Assembly: GCF_030376605.1 (NCBI RefSeq)
Contig: NZ_JARRAE010000002.1
Coordinates: 124,001 to 188,000 of the forward strand
Source: Pseudochrobactrum sp. sp1633
GTDB lineage: Bacteria; Pseudomonadota; Alphaproteobacteria; Rhizobiales; Rhizobiaceae
Reading direction: 5' to 3'
Length of the DNA: 64,000 nucleotides
The position numbers and the translations under genes are program-made. Below, piece after piece: positions 38,086 to 47,745 of the stretch (positions are counted from its first letter, which is position 1; each line of letters starts with the position of its first letter). The notes beneath the pieces were generated by a model. The model searched no databases. It worked only from the letters and a program-made list of their open reading frames with translations, and was not told where the DNA came from.

Positions 38086-39756
38086 ATGTACCGGTATGAT
38101 GAGTTTGACCGCGAATTTGTGTTTGCCCGTGTGGAGCAATTTCGTGATCAGGTGGCAAGACGTTTAAGCGGTGAGCTGAGCGAGGATCATTTTAAACCGC
38201 TGCGGCTGATGAACGGCGTTTATCTGCAACTCCATGCCTATATGCTGCGCATTGCGATTCCTTACGGCACTCTGTCCTCTCTCCAGATGCGTAAGCTGGC
38301 GCATATCGCCCGCGTCTATGATCGTGGCTACGGCCATTTCACCACACGGCAGAATTTGCAATTTAACTGGCCGAAACTCACGGATATTCCGGCTATTCTG
38401 GAAGAGCTGGCTGAAGTGGAAATGCATGCTATCCAAACATCGGGTAACTGCATTCGCAATGTGACAGCCGATCATTTTGCCGGTGCTGCCCGCGAGGAAG
38501 TCGCCGATCCGCGTCCCTATGCGGAAATTTTGCGCCAATGGTCGTCATTGCATCCGGAATTCTCCTATCTGCCGCGTAAGTTCAAAATTGCGGTGACGGG
38601 CGCAGAGGCGGATCGTGCGGCCATTCAGGTGCATGATATTGGCTTGCATCTGAAGGAAAATGCACAGGGACAGCGCGGCTTTGCAGTCTATATCGGTGGC
38701 GGGCAGGGGCGCACCCCGATGATCGCCAAAAAGGTGCGGGATTTTCTGCCTGAAGCCGATTTACTGACCTATATCACTGCCATTGTGCGGGTCTATAATC
38801 TCCACGGGCGGCGCGATAATAAATACAAGGCGCGCATCAAAATTCTGGTTCACGAAACCGGTCTTGAGGATTTGCAGGCACAGATTGAAAGTGAATGGCA
38901 GGCGATTAAAGACAGTGATCTGAAACTGCCTGAGGCTGATATCGCGGCCATCAATACCTATTTTGCTGCGCCCCAATTGCATGAACGGGCAGACGGGTAT
39001 GGCGCGCTGGCACTGGCACGCAAAACCGACGGCGCTTTCGCTTCTTGGGTTTCCCGCAATGTGACTGCGCATAAACATCCGGATTACGGCGTGGTGACAA
39101 TCTCACTCAAAGCCATCGGGGAAATTCCGGGCGATGCATCTGCCGATCAAATGGATATTGTGGCAGATCTGGCTGAGCAGTATTCGCAGGCCGAAATCCG
39201 TGTCAGCCACGAGCAAAATCTGGTGCTGCCGCATGTGGCGCTCACGGATCTGCCTGTGCTTTATGCGCAGTTACAGCAGGCCGGTCTGGCAACTGCCAAT
39301 GCAGGGCTGATTACCGATATTATTGCCTGCCCGGGTCTGGATTATTGCGCACTTGCCAATGCCCGCTCCATCCCTGTGGCGCAGCGTATTTCCGAGCGTT
39401 TTGGCTCGCAGGCGCGGCAGGAGGAAATCGGTGATCTGAAGATCAAAATTTCCGGTTGCATCAATGCCTGTGGTCATCACCATGTCGGCCATATCGGTAT
39501 TCTCGGCGTAGAGAAAAAGGGCGAGGAGCTGTACCAGATCACGCTCGGCGGTTCCGGTGATGAGCAGACCTCTATCGGCGATATTACCGGTCGTGGTTTT
39601 TCTTCTGAAGACGTGGTGGATGCCATTGAAACAGTGGTGAACACCTATCTGGGTTTGCGTAGCGCGCCGCAGGAAAGCTTTCTGGAGACTTACCGGCGAT
39701 TGGGCGCGCAGCCGTTTAAAGCTGCACTTTACGGTGAGGCTGCTCATGCTGCCTGA
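38086..39756 (+). CDS. cysI: Sulfite/nitrite reductase hemoprotein (assimilatory sulfite reductase CysI)
   Basis: Reduces sulfite to sulfide with siroheme and a [4Fe-4S] cluster. The 556 residues have two ferredoxin-like repeats (YGTLSSLQMRKLAHIARVYDRGYGHFTTRQNLQFNW; TSGNCIRNVTADHFAG) and the cluster cysteines in IIACPGLDYCALANARS and KISGCINACGHHHVGHIG. GGGAGG lies 8 bases before the ATG. There is no CysJ flavoprotein nearby, so electrons probably come from ferredoxin or another reductase. Siroheme is supplied by cysG upstream. Confidence 0.93.
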   Translation: MYRYDEFDREFVFARVEQFRDQVARRLSGELSEDHFKPLRLMNGVYLQLHAYMLRIAIPYGTLSSLQMRKLAHIARVYDRGYGHFTTRQNLQFNWPKLTDIPAILEELAEVEMHAIQTSGNCIRNVTADHFAGAAREEVADPRPYAEILRQWSSLHPEFSYLPRKFKIAVTGAEADRAAIQVHDIGLHLKENAQGQRGFAVYIGGGQGRTPMIAKKVRDFLPEADLLTYITAIVRVYNLHGRRDNKYKARIKILVHETGLEDLQAQIESEWQAIKDSDLKLPEADIAAINTYFAAPQLHERADGYGALALARKTDGAFASWVSRNVTAHKHPDYGVVTISLKAIGEIPGDASADQMDIVADLAEQYSQAEIRVSHEQNLVLPHVALTDLPVLYAQLQQAGLATANAGLITDIIACPGLDYCALANARSIPVAQRISERFGSQARQEEIGDLKIKISGCINACGHHHVGHIGILGVEKKGEELYQITLGGSGDEQTSIGDITGRGFSSEDVVDAIETVVNTYLGLRSAPQESFLETYRRLGAQPFKAALYGEAAHAA

Positions 39757-40495
39757 AATCCCTGAACCGGCACATCTTAAAGCGCAACGCCTGAATGAGT
39801 TTTACGGTGAGGCGGATGCCGCCCGTATTATCGCGGTGAGCCTTCAGGAGTTTGGCACGGGGCTTGCTGCGGTTTCATCTTTCGGGGCGGATTCTGCAAT
39901 CTTGTTGCATCTGATTGCCCAAGTGCAGCCATCGCTGCCGGTGTTGTTTTTGCAAACCAATAAGCATTTTACGGCGACATTGCGCTATCAGGCGCAATTG
40001 GTGCAGGAGCTGGGGCTGACAGATGTCCGCGATCTTTTGCCGGATGTGAGCGCCTTGAAAACCCATGATCCGCTGGGCGCTTTATGTCTGACGGATAAAG
40101 ACCGGTGCTGTGATTTGCGTAAAACCCAGCCGTTGGCGCTTGGTGTCGCACCTTTTCAGGCGTGGTTTACGGGGCGCAAGCAGTCTCAGGCAGCAACGCG
40201 CAATAGCTTACCGGCTTTTGAAGCGGTGGGGCAGCATATCCGCATCAATCCTCTGAAAGACTGGGGCACGGAGCAACTGGAAGCTTACCGTGAAGCGCAT
40301 CATCTGCCGCCGCATCCGCTGGTGGAACAGGGTTATCGTTCCATTGGTTGCATGCCTTGCACCCGTGCCGTGAGCGATGGTGAAGATCAGAGGGCAGGGC
40401 GCTGGGCGGGTTCGGTGAAAACCGAATGCGGTATTCATCTGAACGGTCTGGAACAGCATTTACAGCATAACGGAATCAAGGGAGCAGGGGCATGA
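39746..40495 (+). CDS. cysH: Adenylylsulfate / phosphoadenylylsulfate reductase
   Basis: Reduces APS or PAPS to sulfite. The 249 residues have the PP-loop-like AVSSFGADSAILLHL, the paired cysteines DRCCDLRK and SIGCMPCTRAV that bind a [4Fe-4S] cluster, and the catalytic KTECGIHLNG near the C-terminus. The cluster pairs point to the APS-reductase type common in rhizobia. The ATG at 39746 has GTGAGG 7 bases before it and overlaps the cysI end by 11 bp. Confidence 0.93.
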   Translation: MLPEIPEPAHLKAQRLNEFYGEADAARIIAVSLQEFGTGLAAVSSFGADSAILLHLIAQVQPSLPVLFLQTNKHFTATLRYQAQLVQELGLTDVRDLLPDVSALKTHDPLGALCLTDKDRCCDLRKTQPLALGVAPFQAWFTGRKQSQAATRNSLPAFEAVGQHIRINPLKDWGTEQLEAYREAHHLPPHPLVEQGYRSIGCMPCTRAVSDGEDQRAGRWAGSVKTECGIHLNGLEQHLQHNGIKGAGA

Positions 40496-41031
40496 CAGAG
40501 ATAAAACTTCCGGTGCTCTGGTCGCGATCCGGTCTGAACGATGATGCTTTTGTGGATGTTGAGGCAATTGAAGAAATCACAAAGCATGATGCGGTGATTG
40601 TACCGCTGAAACTGTGGCCGGAGATGAATACCGAGCGGCTGCGTACCAGCAATATCCGCATTGGTGTGCGGGTTGAGGCCGGAGAGCCGCTTGATGTGCT
40701 GCTTGTTGATCTTGACCATATTGATCTGCTGGTGCTGGATTTTCCGGCTTTCAATGACGGGCGTTCTTTTTCCAAAGCTGCGCGCTTGCGTTCCCATTAC
40801 GGTTTTGGTGGTGAAATCAGGGCTGCGGGTATTGTGCGCATTGATCAGGTTACGGCCATGTTACGTGCCGGTTTTGACAGTTTGCAGATCAGTGACAGCC
40901 TGACCCTGAAGCGCCTTCAGGATGGTGAGCTGTATGATACAGGGGTTTATTACCAGCCTGCTGCCGGTGGTGTCGCAGCTCCTGAGCAGGCAAATGAACG
41001 CTTTACCTGGCGCCGTCGCCAGACCGTGTGA
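40492..41031 (+). CDS. DUF934 domain protein of the cys operon
   Basis: A 179-residue protein of the DUF934 family, regularly next to cysH in alphaproteobacteria and pseudomonads. It shows FNDGRSFSKAARLRSHYGFGGEIRAAGIVRIDQVTAMLRAGFD. No biochemical role is known. The ATG overlaps the cysH stop by 4 bp, so it closes the tightly coupled cysG-DUF2849-cysI-cysH-DUF934 operon. Confidence 0.9.
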   Translation: MTEIKLPVLWSRSGLNDDAFVDVEAIEEITKHDAVIVPLKLWPEMNTERLRTSNIRIGVRVEAGEPLDVLLVDLDHIDLLVLDFPAFNDGRSFSKAARLRSHYGFGGEIRAAGIVRIDQVTAMLRAGFDSLQISDSLTLKRLQDGELYDTGVYYQPAAGGVAAPEQANERFTWRRRQTV

Positions 41032-41181
41032 TGTCTGTTGTTCGTTTCAGCCAAAGTTCTGGCAGATGTTGTCAATTCGTCGCTCTAAGGTAGCAAAACA
41101 GGAAAAATGCTTGTTTTGTGTGCCGAAAACATTATCTACGGTAATGATCCCCCTGTCCTCCGTTGTTCAAAAGGCATCGTT

Positions 41182-41529
41182 TTGAGTTCTGATACGCTTC
41201 TCATTCATGTGACTGATCAAAAAGGTGTGCGCCATACGCTTGAAGCCCTTGAAGGGTTTCGTGTGATGGAAGTCATCCGCGACTGGGGACTGAATATTAA
41301 AGCGGAATGCGGCGGTGCCTGCGCCTGCGGAACCTGCCATGTCTATGTAACGCCTGAATGGGCGGGCAAGCTCTATGAGCCGCAGGACGAAGAGCTGGAT
41401 CAGCTCGATCAGACCTTCCATATTGAAGATAATTCGCGTCTTTCCTGCCAGATCATCATGACTGAAGAGCTGAACGGCCTTGAAATCAGGCTTGCTCCGG
41501 GCACTGAAGCTGACCTTGAAGCGGCTTAA
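41182..41529 (+). CDS. [2Fe-2S] ferredoxin
   Basis: Small electron carrier of the adrenodoxin/putidaredoxin type, about 115 residues. Cluster ligands are C43, C49 and C52 in ECGGACACGTCHVYV and C89 in LSCQI. The start is probably the TTG at 41182, 7 bases after AAAAGG; the frame is open further up but that part does not look like ferredoxin. It lies 150 bp behind the cys operon and could supply electrons to CysI, but may also serve other enzymes. Confidence 0.88.
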   Translation: MSSDTLLIHVTDQKGVRHTLEALEGFRVMEVIRDWGLNIKAECGGACACGTCHVYVTPEWAGKLYEPQDEELDQLDQTFHIEDNSRLSCQIIMTEELNGLEIRLAPGTEADLEAA

Positions 41530-41630
41530 GCTTTAAGTGATCCTGTTCACCTTGATTTGAAGATGACTTTTTCGGTTGGCGTGTGATAGATAGCCATTCT
41601 TCATGCAAACCGACTGGTTAGGAAAAGATC

Positions 41631-41924
41631 GTGATACGGCATATTGTGTTTTTCAGCGTCAAAGAAGATCAGGACGTAGAGGATGTATGCCGCCGTCTGC
41701 GCGCATTAGCGACGATTCCGCATTCCGAAGTTTTTGAAGTTGTTGTTAACAGTAAGGTTGATCCGATGTGCGACCGGATTGATCTGGTCGTCTATGGTGA
41801 GTTTCGCGATGAGGCGGCTTTGGCGGCTTTTAAAGCGCATCCGACCTATGATGCAACAACGCAGGCTGTGCGCCCTTTGCGTGAATTGCGCTATTCGGCT
41901 GATTTCACATCCACTGTTTCCTGA
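41631..41924 (+). CDS. Dabb (stress-responsive A/B barrel) domain protein
   Basis: A 97-residue protein with the Dabb pattern: MIRHIVFFSVKEDQDVEDV at the start, then VDPMCDRIDLVVYGEFRDEAALAAFKAHPTYDATTQAVRPL. Members form dimeric ferredoxin-like barrels; functions vary and are mostly unknown. The start is GTG with AGGAAAAGA upstream. It is transcribed alone. Confidence 0.85.
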   Translation: MIRHIVFFSVKEDQDVEDVCRRLRALATIPHSEVFEVVVNSKVDPMCDRIDLVVYGEFRDEAALAAFKAHPTYDATTQAVRPLRELRYSADFTSTVS

Positions 41925-42112
41925 ATATAATCCCCTGAAAAGCGGTGATATTGCTGTTTTCAGAATGATCAGCGATTGAAGATTACGCAAAATAATGATT
42001 GTCTGATTTTGGGAAAATGACAAGTCAGGCATAGTGTGGCCGTGATTTCACCGCAGCTTGTGTTAAAGCTGCTGAAAGACCGGAGCAGCCGGTTCGTATA
42101 TAGGAAATGCAT

Positions 42113-42358
42113 ATGGACGATTATGAAAAATATGCCATGGGCATGATGATTGTTTTCGGTGCCGTGATTATCAGTGCGCTGATGACTGTCAATCTGGTGG
42201 TTTATGACAAGGCCGGATTTTTGTTTGCTCTGGGCGCTGCAATTGTTGCGTGGTTTTCGGCCTTTGCAGTGTTGCTGGATAAGCCGCGTGTTTATGGTGC
42301 ACTGATTGCTGTTGCAATCGGTCTGGTAGCAGCTTCAATCGGCTCTTATGTAACCTGA
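42113..42358 (+). CDS. Small hypothetical inner-membrane protein
   Basis: 81 residues starting MDDYEKYAMGMMIVFGAVIIS with three hydrophobic helices, probably spanning the membrane three times. I do not recognise a named family. The ATG at 42113 lies 6 bases after TAGGAA; another ATG at 42107 is too close. A clear terminator follows, which supports a real single gene. Confidence 0.65.
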   Translation: MDDYEKYAMGMMIVFGAVIISALMTVNLVVYDKAGFLFALGAAIVAWFSAFAVLLDKPRVYGALIAVAIGLVAASIGSYVT

Positions 42359-42380
42359 TCAATCATATCATTCATATTGT

Positions 42381-42410
42381 AAAACGCCGCCTCAACAGGG
42401 CGGCGTTTTT
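42381..42410 (+). terminator. Terminator after the small membrane protein gene
   Basis: AAAACGCCGCC and GGGCGGCGTTTTT form a strong stem around TCAACA. The A-run on one side and T-run on the other allow use by the convergent BA14K-like gene too. Confidence 0.9.
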
Positions 42411-42433
42411 GTTTGTTACAATGCGCTCACAGC

Positions 42434-42919
42434 TTAAATGTAAGGTGAGTAGCACTGGCGGCGCGGGCCGTAATTCGGCTGGAATGTATTGTCGGACGCG
42501 CGGTAAGACCGGTAGCGGTTGTAGCACCAGTTGATATGCGCATTACGACCGGAGCGGTAAACCGGTGCCGGACGATAATAGCGTGGCGGTGCCGGACGGT
42601 AGTAGCGGAATTGCGGCTGATAATACGGCCTGTAGTAAGGCCGGTAACGCGGCCGGTCCCAACGGGGGCCGTCCCAGTGACGGGGCCGGTCGTAGCGCCT
42701 GTCATAACGGCGATCATAATGCCGTCTTTCGCTATAGTGACGGCGCTCAGGATAATATTGTACATTCTGGCTTAGTCCTTGTCGGGACGACGCCAGATCC
42801 TGCAGAACAGCACTATGTGTGATCGCTGAAGGCTGTGCCTGCGCAACTGTGCCGAATGACAAGATACTCATCGTCAGCGCTGTCAGCGCCGCAGTAAAAT
42901 AAGAAATCAGTTTTTTCAT
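42434..42919 (-). CDS. BA14K-like secreted protein, Arg/Tyr/Pro-rich
   Basis: 161 residues: a signal peptide ([29 protein letters not shown]), a low-complexity middle of repeated [20 protein letters not shown] and YYRPAP blocks, and a C-terminus [28 protein letters not shown]. That C-terminus is the hallmark of the Brucella BA14K (lectin-like, immunoreactive) family. The Arg/Tyr repeat region is longer than the core domain. Periplasmic or surface location is likely. No lectin activity can be shown from sequence. Confidence 0.85.
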   Translation of the reverse strand: MKKLISYFTAALTALTMSILSFGTVAQAQPSAITHSAVLQDLASSRQGLSQNVQYYPERRHYSERRHYDRRYDRRYDRPRHWDGPRWDRPRYRPYYRPYYQPQFRYYRPAPPRYYRPAPVYRSGRNAHINWCYNRYRSYRASDNTFQPNYGPRRQCYSPYI

Positions 42920-43130
42920 CTCTGTTTCTCCTCAGATCAAGGCGCATATATTGTAATACATAAAGCGTTTTGTGACATGCACGCAGAGCATGTTACTGTT
43001 CACGAGATGAACGCTGCATGACTTCTGTCTTTATGGAGCAAAAAAACTGAGGCAATTTTGTGCCGCATGCTGTCACAAATCATAACCATTGTGGTGACTT
43101 TGGTGAGCAGTCAGAGTGCAATAGTTTGTT

Positions 43131-43154
43131 TGACATAAAGATATGTTTATGTCA
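43131..43154. promoter_or_regulatory. Palindromic operator candidate upstream of metH
   Basis: A 24-bp palindrome with arms TGACATAAA and TTTATGTCA and centre GATATG; only one base pair breaks the symmetry. It lies 38 bp before the metH start. The size and symmetry suit a dimeric repressor. A SahR/MetR-type regulator of the methionine cycle is a plausible ligand, but this is inference. Confidence 0.65.
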
Positions 43155-43157
43155 TCA

Positions 43158-43174
43158 ACTCAATAAAATTGAGT
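43158..43174. promoter_or_regulatory. Second inverted repeat in the metH leader
   Basis: ACTCAAT and ATTGAGT form a perfect 7-bp inverted repeat around AAA, 4 bp after the larger palindrome and just before the ribosome site CAGGAA. It could be a leader hairpin or a further protein site. Confidence 0.45.
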
Positions 43175-43191
43175 AACAGGCAGGAAATAAA

Positions 43192-46100
43192 ATGAGCACT
43201 TCACTGGATGATCTGTTTGGGCCCGTCGCTGTAAAGCCGGATGGTTCGGAAGTGCTTGCCGCTCTGCAAAAAGCCGCACGGGAACGAATTCTGATTCTTG
43301 ATGGTGCTATGGGCACGCAGATTCAGGGGCTTGGCTTTCACGAAGAGCATTTTCGTGGTGAGCGCTTCGCCGGTTGCGAATGCCATTTGCAGGGTAATAA
43401 TGACCTTCTGACCCTGACCCAGCCGCAGGCAATTGAAGAAATTCACTATGCCTATGCGATGGCCGGCGCGGATATTCTCGAAACCAATACTTTCTCTTCC
43501 ACTTCCATTGCGCAGGCCGATTACAGCATGGAAGAGGCGGTTTATGATCTGAACCGTGATGGTGCACGCCTTGCCCGCCGCGCTGCTTTGCGTGCGCAGC
43601 AAAAAGATGGCCGCCGCCGTTTTGTCGCTGGCGCCTTGGGGCCGACAAACCGCACCGCATCGCTGTCGCCGGATGTGAATAATCCGGGTTTCCGCGCCGT
43701 GAGTTTTGATGATCTGCGCATCGCCTATGCCGAGCAGATTAATGGTCTGATCGATGGCGGTTCGGATATCATTCTGATCGAAACTATCTTTGATACACTC
43801 AATGCCAAAGCTGCTGTCTTTGCCTGCGAGCAGGTTTTTGCGGAAAAAGGCATCCGCTTGCCGCTGATGATTTCCGGTACCATTACCGATCTTTCCGGCC
43901 GCACATTGTCCGGTCAGACGCCGACAGCTTTCTGGTATTCGCTGCGTCATGCACGACCTTTCACCATCGGTCTGAACTGTGCGCTGGGTGCCAATGCGAT
44001 GCGCGCGCACTTGGCAGAGCTTTCAGGTGTCGCTGATACTTTTGTCTGCGCCTATCCGAATGCTGGTCTGCCGAATGAGTTCGGTCGTTATGATGAGACG
44101 CCGGAAGTGATGGCGGTGCAGATGGAAGATTTTGCGCGCGAAGGTCTGGTCAATGTGGTGGGCGGCTGTTGCGGTTCGACGCCGGAGCATATTACCGCAA
44201 TTGCTGAAGCCGTGGTCAAATATGAGCCGCGCAAGCCGGTGAAACTGGCTCCATTAATGCGCCTGTCCGGTCTTGAGCCGTTTACACTGACCAAAGATAT
44301 TCCGTTTGTGAATGTTGGCGAGCGTACTAATGTCACCGGTTCCGCCAAGTTCAAAAAACTGATCACTGCCGGTGATTACACGACGGCGCTGGATGTTGCC
44401 CGCGATCAAGTGAATAATGGCGCGCAGATCATCGACATCAATATGGATGAAGGCCTGATCGACAGCCAGAAGGTGATGGTAGACTATCTCAATCTGGTCG
44501 CTGCCGAGCCGGATATCGCCCGTGTTCCGGTGATGATTGACTCATCGAAATGGGATGTGATCGAGGCTGGTCTGAAATGCGTCCAGGGCAAGCCGCTGGT
44601 CAATTCCATCTCAATGAAAGAGGGCGAAGAAGCCTTCATTCATCACGCCAAGCTGGTGCGTGCCTATGGTGCCGCCGTGGTGGTGATGGCATTTGACGAG
44701 GTGGGACAGGCTGATACCAAAGAGCGTAAGGTCGAGATTTGTACCCGCGCCTATAAAATTCTGACCGAACAGGTCGGTTTCCCGCCGGAAGATATTATCT
44801 TCGATCCGAACGTGTTCGCTGTGGCGACAGGGATCGAAGAACATAATAATTACGGCAATGATTTCATCGATGCGACGAAAGAAATCATAGAAACCCTGCC
44901 GCATGTGCACATTTCAGGCGGTGTTTCCAATCTGTCTTTCTCGTTCCGCGGTAATGAGCCGGTGCGCGAGGCCATGCATGCGGTGTTCCTTTATCATGCC
45001 ATTCAGGTTGGTATGGATATGGGGATCGTTAATGCGGGACAGTTGGCGGTTTATGAATCGATTGATCCGGAATTGCGTGAGGCCTGTGAAGATGTGGTGC
45101 TGAACCGCCGCGACGATGCAACCGAGCGCTTGCTGGAAATTGCCGAGCGTTATCGCGGGACTGCCGGTAAAGAAGCCAAAGAGAAAGATTTAAGCTGGCG
45201 CGAATGGAGCGTTGAGAAGCGTATTGAGCATGCGCTGGTCAATGGTATTACCGAATATATCGAAGCTGATACGGAAGAAGCACGCCAAAGCGCCGAGCGT
45301 CCGCTGCATGTGATTGAAGGCCCGCTGATGGCCGGTATGAATGTGGTCGGTGATCTGTTCGGCTCGGGTAAAATGTTTCTGCCGCAGGTGGTGAAATCCG
45401 CCCGCGTTATGAAGCAGGCCGTAGCGGTTTTGCTTCCCTACATGGAAGAGGAAAAGGCACAGAACGGCGGGGAAGGTCGCCAGAGTGCCGGTAAAATTCT
45501 CATGGCCACCGTGAAAGGCGACGTGCATGATATCGGCAAGAATATTGTCGGTGTTGTACTAGCCTGTAACAATTATGAAATCATCGATCTCGGTGTGATG
45601 GTGCCTGCGGCAAAGATTTTGCAGGTGGCAAAAGATGAGAAGGTGGACATTATCGGTCTGTCCGGTCTTATCACGCCGTCGCTGGATGAAATGGTGCATG
45701 TGGCTGCAGAGATGGAGCGCGAAGGTTTTGATCTGCCGTTGCTGATTGGTGGCGCAACCACCAGCCGGGTGCATACGGCGGTGAAAATTCATCCGAAATA
45801 TCAGCGCGGCCAGACCGTCTATGTGCTGGATGCCAGCCGTGCTGTCGGTGTTGTGTCGCAACTTTTGTCGCCGGAGCAAAAAAGCGGCTATGTCGACGAT
45901 ATTCGCGCGGAATATGCCAAGGTCACTGCCGCTCATGAGCGTAGTGAGGCGGAGAAGAAGCGCCTGCCGCTGGCACGTGCCCGCGAAAATAGCGAAAAGC
46001 TGGATTGGGAAAACTATACCCCGCCTAAACCATCTTTCCTCGGCACCAAGGTCTTTGAAACCTATGATCTGGCAGAGCTGGCGCGTTATATTGACTGGAC

Positions 46101-46944
46101 GCCATTTTTCCAGACATGGGAACTGAAAGGCCGGTTCCCAGCCATTCTCGATGATGAAAAACAAGGTCCTGCCGCGCGTCAGCTTTATGAAGATGCGCAA
46201 GCCATGCTGAAAAAGATCATCGACGAGAAGTGGTTTGCACCGCGTGCGGTCATCGGCTTTTGGCCTGCCAATGTGGTGGGGGATGATATTCATCTCTATC
46301 AGGATGACAGTCGTCAGGAGCATACGGATACATTCTTCACGCTGCGCCAGCAGCTATCGAAGCGTGATGGCCGCCCGAATGTGGCGCTGTCCGATTTCAT
46401 GGCACCAAACGACAGCGGTAAAGCGGATTATATTGGCGGTTTCGTCGTCACTGCCGGTATTGAGGAAGTGGCTATTGCCGAGCGTTTTGAACGCGCCAAT
46501 GATGATTACTCGTCCATTCTCGTCAAAGCGCTGGCAGATCGTTTTGCGGAAGCTTTTGCGGAAGCGATGCATGAGCGGGTGCGTAAAGAATTCTGGGGTT
46601 ATGCAACAAGTGAGACTTTCACGCCCGATCAGCTGGTGGGTGAGCCTTATGCGGGCATTCGTCCGGCACCAGGCTATCCGGCACAGCCGGATCATACCGA
46701 AAAGACCACTCTGTTCCGCCTGCTCAATGCCACGGCAACGACCGGTGTTGAGCTGACAGAAAGCTATGCCATGTGGCCGGGCTCTTCGGTTTCTGGTCTC
46801 TATCTCTCGCACCCCAACAGCTATTATTTCGGCGTGGCGAAAGTTGAACGTGATCAGGTGGAAGATTATGCCGCGCGTAAGAACATGCCGGTTGCGGATG
46901 TAGAGCGTTGGCTGGGGCCGATCCTGAATTATATACCGGGGTGA
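43192..46944 (+). CDS. metH: Cobalamin-dependent methionine synthase MetH
   Basis: Transfers a methyl group from methyltetrahydrofolate through cobalamin to homocysteine. The 1250 residues show all four modules: the homocysteine domain with zinc cysteines ([20 protein letters not shown]), the pterin-binding domain ([17 protein letters not shown]), the B12 domain with [12 protein letters not shown] at about 773 (DxHxxG motif), and the C-terminal SAM activation domain ([15 protein letters not shown]). It is complete in one polypeptide. GGAAATAAA precedes the ATG. An upstream palindrome suggests transcriptional control. Confidence 0.98.
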   Translation: MSTSLDDLFGPVAVKPDGSEVLAALQKAARERILILDGAMGTQIQGLGFHEEHFRGERFAGCECHLQGNNDLLTLTQPQAIEEIHYAYAMAGADILETNTFSSTSIAQADYSMEEAVYDLNRDGARLARRAALRAQQKDGRRRFVAGALGPTNRTASLSPDVNNPGFRAVSFDDLRIAYAEQINGLIDGGSDIILIETIFDTLNAKAAVFACEQVFAEKGIRLPLMISGTITDLSGRTLSGQTPTAFWYSLRHARPFTIGLNCALGANAMRAHLAELSGVADTFVCAYPNAGLPNEFGRYDETPEVMAVQMEDFAREGLVNVVGGCCGSTPEHITAIAEAVVKYEPRKPVKLAPLMRLSGLEPFTLTKDIPFVNVGERTNVTGSAKFKKLITAGDYTTALDVARDQVNNGAQIIDINMDEGLIDSQKVMVDYLNLVAAEPDIARVPVMIDSSKWDVIEAGLKCVQGKPLVNSISMKEGEEAFIHHAKLVRAYGAAVVVMAFDEVGQADTKERKVEICTRAYKILTEQVGFPPEDIIFDPNVFAVATGIEEHNNYGNDFIDATKEIIETLPHVHISGGVSNLSFSFRGNEPVREAMHAVFLYHAIQVGMDMGIVNAGQLAVYESIDPELREACEDVVLNRRDDATERLLEIAERYRGTAGKEAKEKDLSWREWSVEKRIEHALVNGITEYIEADTEEARQSAERPLHVIEGPLMAGMNVVGDLFGSGKMFLPQVVKSARVMKQAVAVLLPYMEEEKAQNGGEGRQSAGKILMATVKGDVHDIGKNIVGVVLACNNYEIIDLGVMVPAAKILQVAKDEKVDIIGLSGLITPSLDEMVHVAAEMEREGFDLPLLIGGATTSRVHTAVKIHPKYQRGQTVYVLDASRAVGVVSQLLSPEQKSGYVDDIRAEYAKVTAAHERSEAEKKRLPLARARENSEKLDWENYTPPKPSFLGTKVFETYDLAELARYIDWTPFFQTWELKGRFPAILDDEKQGPAARQLYEDAQAMLKKIIDEKWFAPRAVIGFWPANVVGDDIHLYQDDSRQEHTDTFFTLRQQLSKRDGRPNVALSDFMAPNDSGKADYIGGFVVTAGIEEVAIAERFERANDDYSSILVKALADRFAEAFAEAMHERVRKEFWGYATSETFTPDQLVGEPYAGIRPAPGYPAQPDHTEKTTLFRLLNATATTGVELTESYAMWPGSSVSGLYLSHPNSYYFGVAKVERDQVEDYAARKNMPVADVERWLGPILNYIPG

Positions 46945-46965
46945 TTAGTAATATTGATTGAATTA

Positions 46966-47009
46966 ATAAAATTCACATAAAACAATAAATTAAGTTTTAT
47001 GAATTTTAT
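46966..47009 (+). terminator. AT-rich hairpin after metH
   Basis: ATAAAATTC+ATAAAAC (with a 2-base bulge) pairs with GTTTTATGAATTTTAT around a 10-base loop, 21 bp past the metH stop. It may help end metH transcription although it is unusually AT-rich. Confidence 0.5.
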
Positions 47010-47043
47010 GTTCATCTTATATTCATTTTATAAGTAGTAAATA

Positions 47044-47083
47044 TTAAATACATTATCGATTGTTTATTCTTTAATGTATTTAA
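47044..47083. repeat. Perfect 12-bp inverted repeat upstream of the secreted-protein genes
   Basis: TTAAATACATTA and TAATGTATTTAA, 16 bp apart, within very AT-rich DNA about 50 bp before the first small secreted-protein gene. Could be an operator or a leader hairpin. Confidence 0.6.
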
Positions 47084-47132
47084 TTATGTTTTAGTATTAT
47101 TTTTTAGTGTTTTTATATTGAAAGGTATTTTT

Positions 47133-47375
47133 ATGAAGCGTTTAATTATTGCTGTTGCTGCCCTTGGAATTGCTGCGCCGGTTGTTGCTCAGGCAGCGCC
47201 GGCCGTACAAACCGCACCAATTTCGAGCGGTGCTAAAACTTACAAGGCGTCTTCCCAGAAAACGACTATTAAGAAAAGCGCATCGTCAGCAGTCAAGAAG
47301 AACAAGGTTTCTTCAAAAAAGAAAGCGAAACCTAGAACAAAACGTATTGGTGTGAATAAAAACTATAATCGATAA
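47133..47375 (+). CDS. Small basic secreted protein, tandem paralogue 1
   Basis: 80 residues: a signal peptide MKRLIIAVAALGIAAPVVAQA, then a very basic Lys/Ser/Ala-rich tail (KKSASSAVKKNKVSSKKKAKPRTKR). I do not recognise a named family. The ATG at 47133 has AAAGG about 8 bases before it. The signal region is nearly identical to that of the next two genes while the tails differ. Such tails could bind nucleic acids, LPS or peptidoglycan, but no function is known. Confidence 0.7.
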   Translation: MKRLIIAVAALGIAAPVVAQAAPAVQTAPISSGAKTYKASSQKTTIKKSASSAVKKNKVSSKKKAKPRTKRIGVNKNYNR

Positions 47376-47424
47376 TGTAATTAACTAATTTTATTTGAGA
47401 ATTTTATTATTTAAAGGTGTTTTT

Positions 47425-47682
47425 ATGAAGCGTTTAATTATTACTGTTGCTGCCCTTGGTTTTGTTGCTCCTGCCGTTGCTCAGACTGCAAAACCTGCTC
47501 CTGTTTCGCCACAGAGTCAGAAAGTTCAGCCAGCAAAACCACTGGCTCCAAAGGCTGACCAGAAGAAAATTGATGGTAAAGGCACCATTCAGGATAAAAC
47601 GAAATCAGCAAAACCAGCAGACAACCTGAAACCCGCTCAGAAGGACGGCAGTAAATCTGTCCCGAAACAGCCGGCAAAATAA
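47425..47682 (+). CDS. Small basic secreted protein, tandem paralogue 2
   Basis: 85 residues: signal peptide MKRLIITVAALGFVAPAVAQT and a mature part rich in Lys, Pro, Gln and Ala (SQKVQPAKPLAPKADQKKID). The ATG at 47425 follows AAAGGTGTTTTT, the same leader as paralogue 1. It lies 49 bp after paralogue 1, so both are likely on one transcript, ended by the hairpin just downstream. Confidence 0.7.
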   Translation: MKRLIITVAALGFVAPAVAQTAKPAPVSPQSQKVQPAKPLAPKADQKKIDGKGTIQDKTKSAKPADNLKPAQKDGSKSVPKQPAK

Positions 47683-47709
47683 AATCTGACTATCTCCATT
47701 CAGGCTACA

Positions 47710-47745
47710 AAGCACAAATATCGTCACGGTATTTGTGCTTTTCCT
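47710..47745 (+). terminator. Terminator after paralogue 2
   Basis: AAGCACAAATA and TATTTGTGCTT pair around TCGTCACGG, followed by TTTT. The core is almost identical to the terminator after paralogue 3. Confidence 0.88.
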
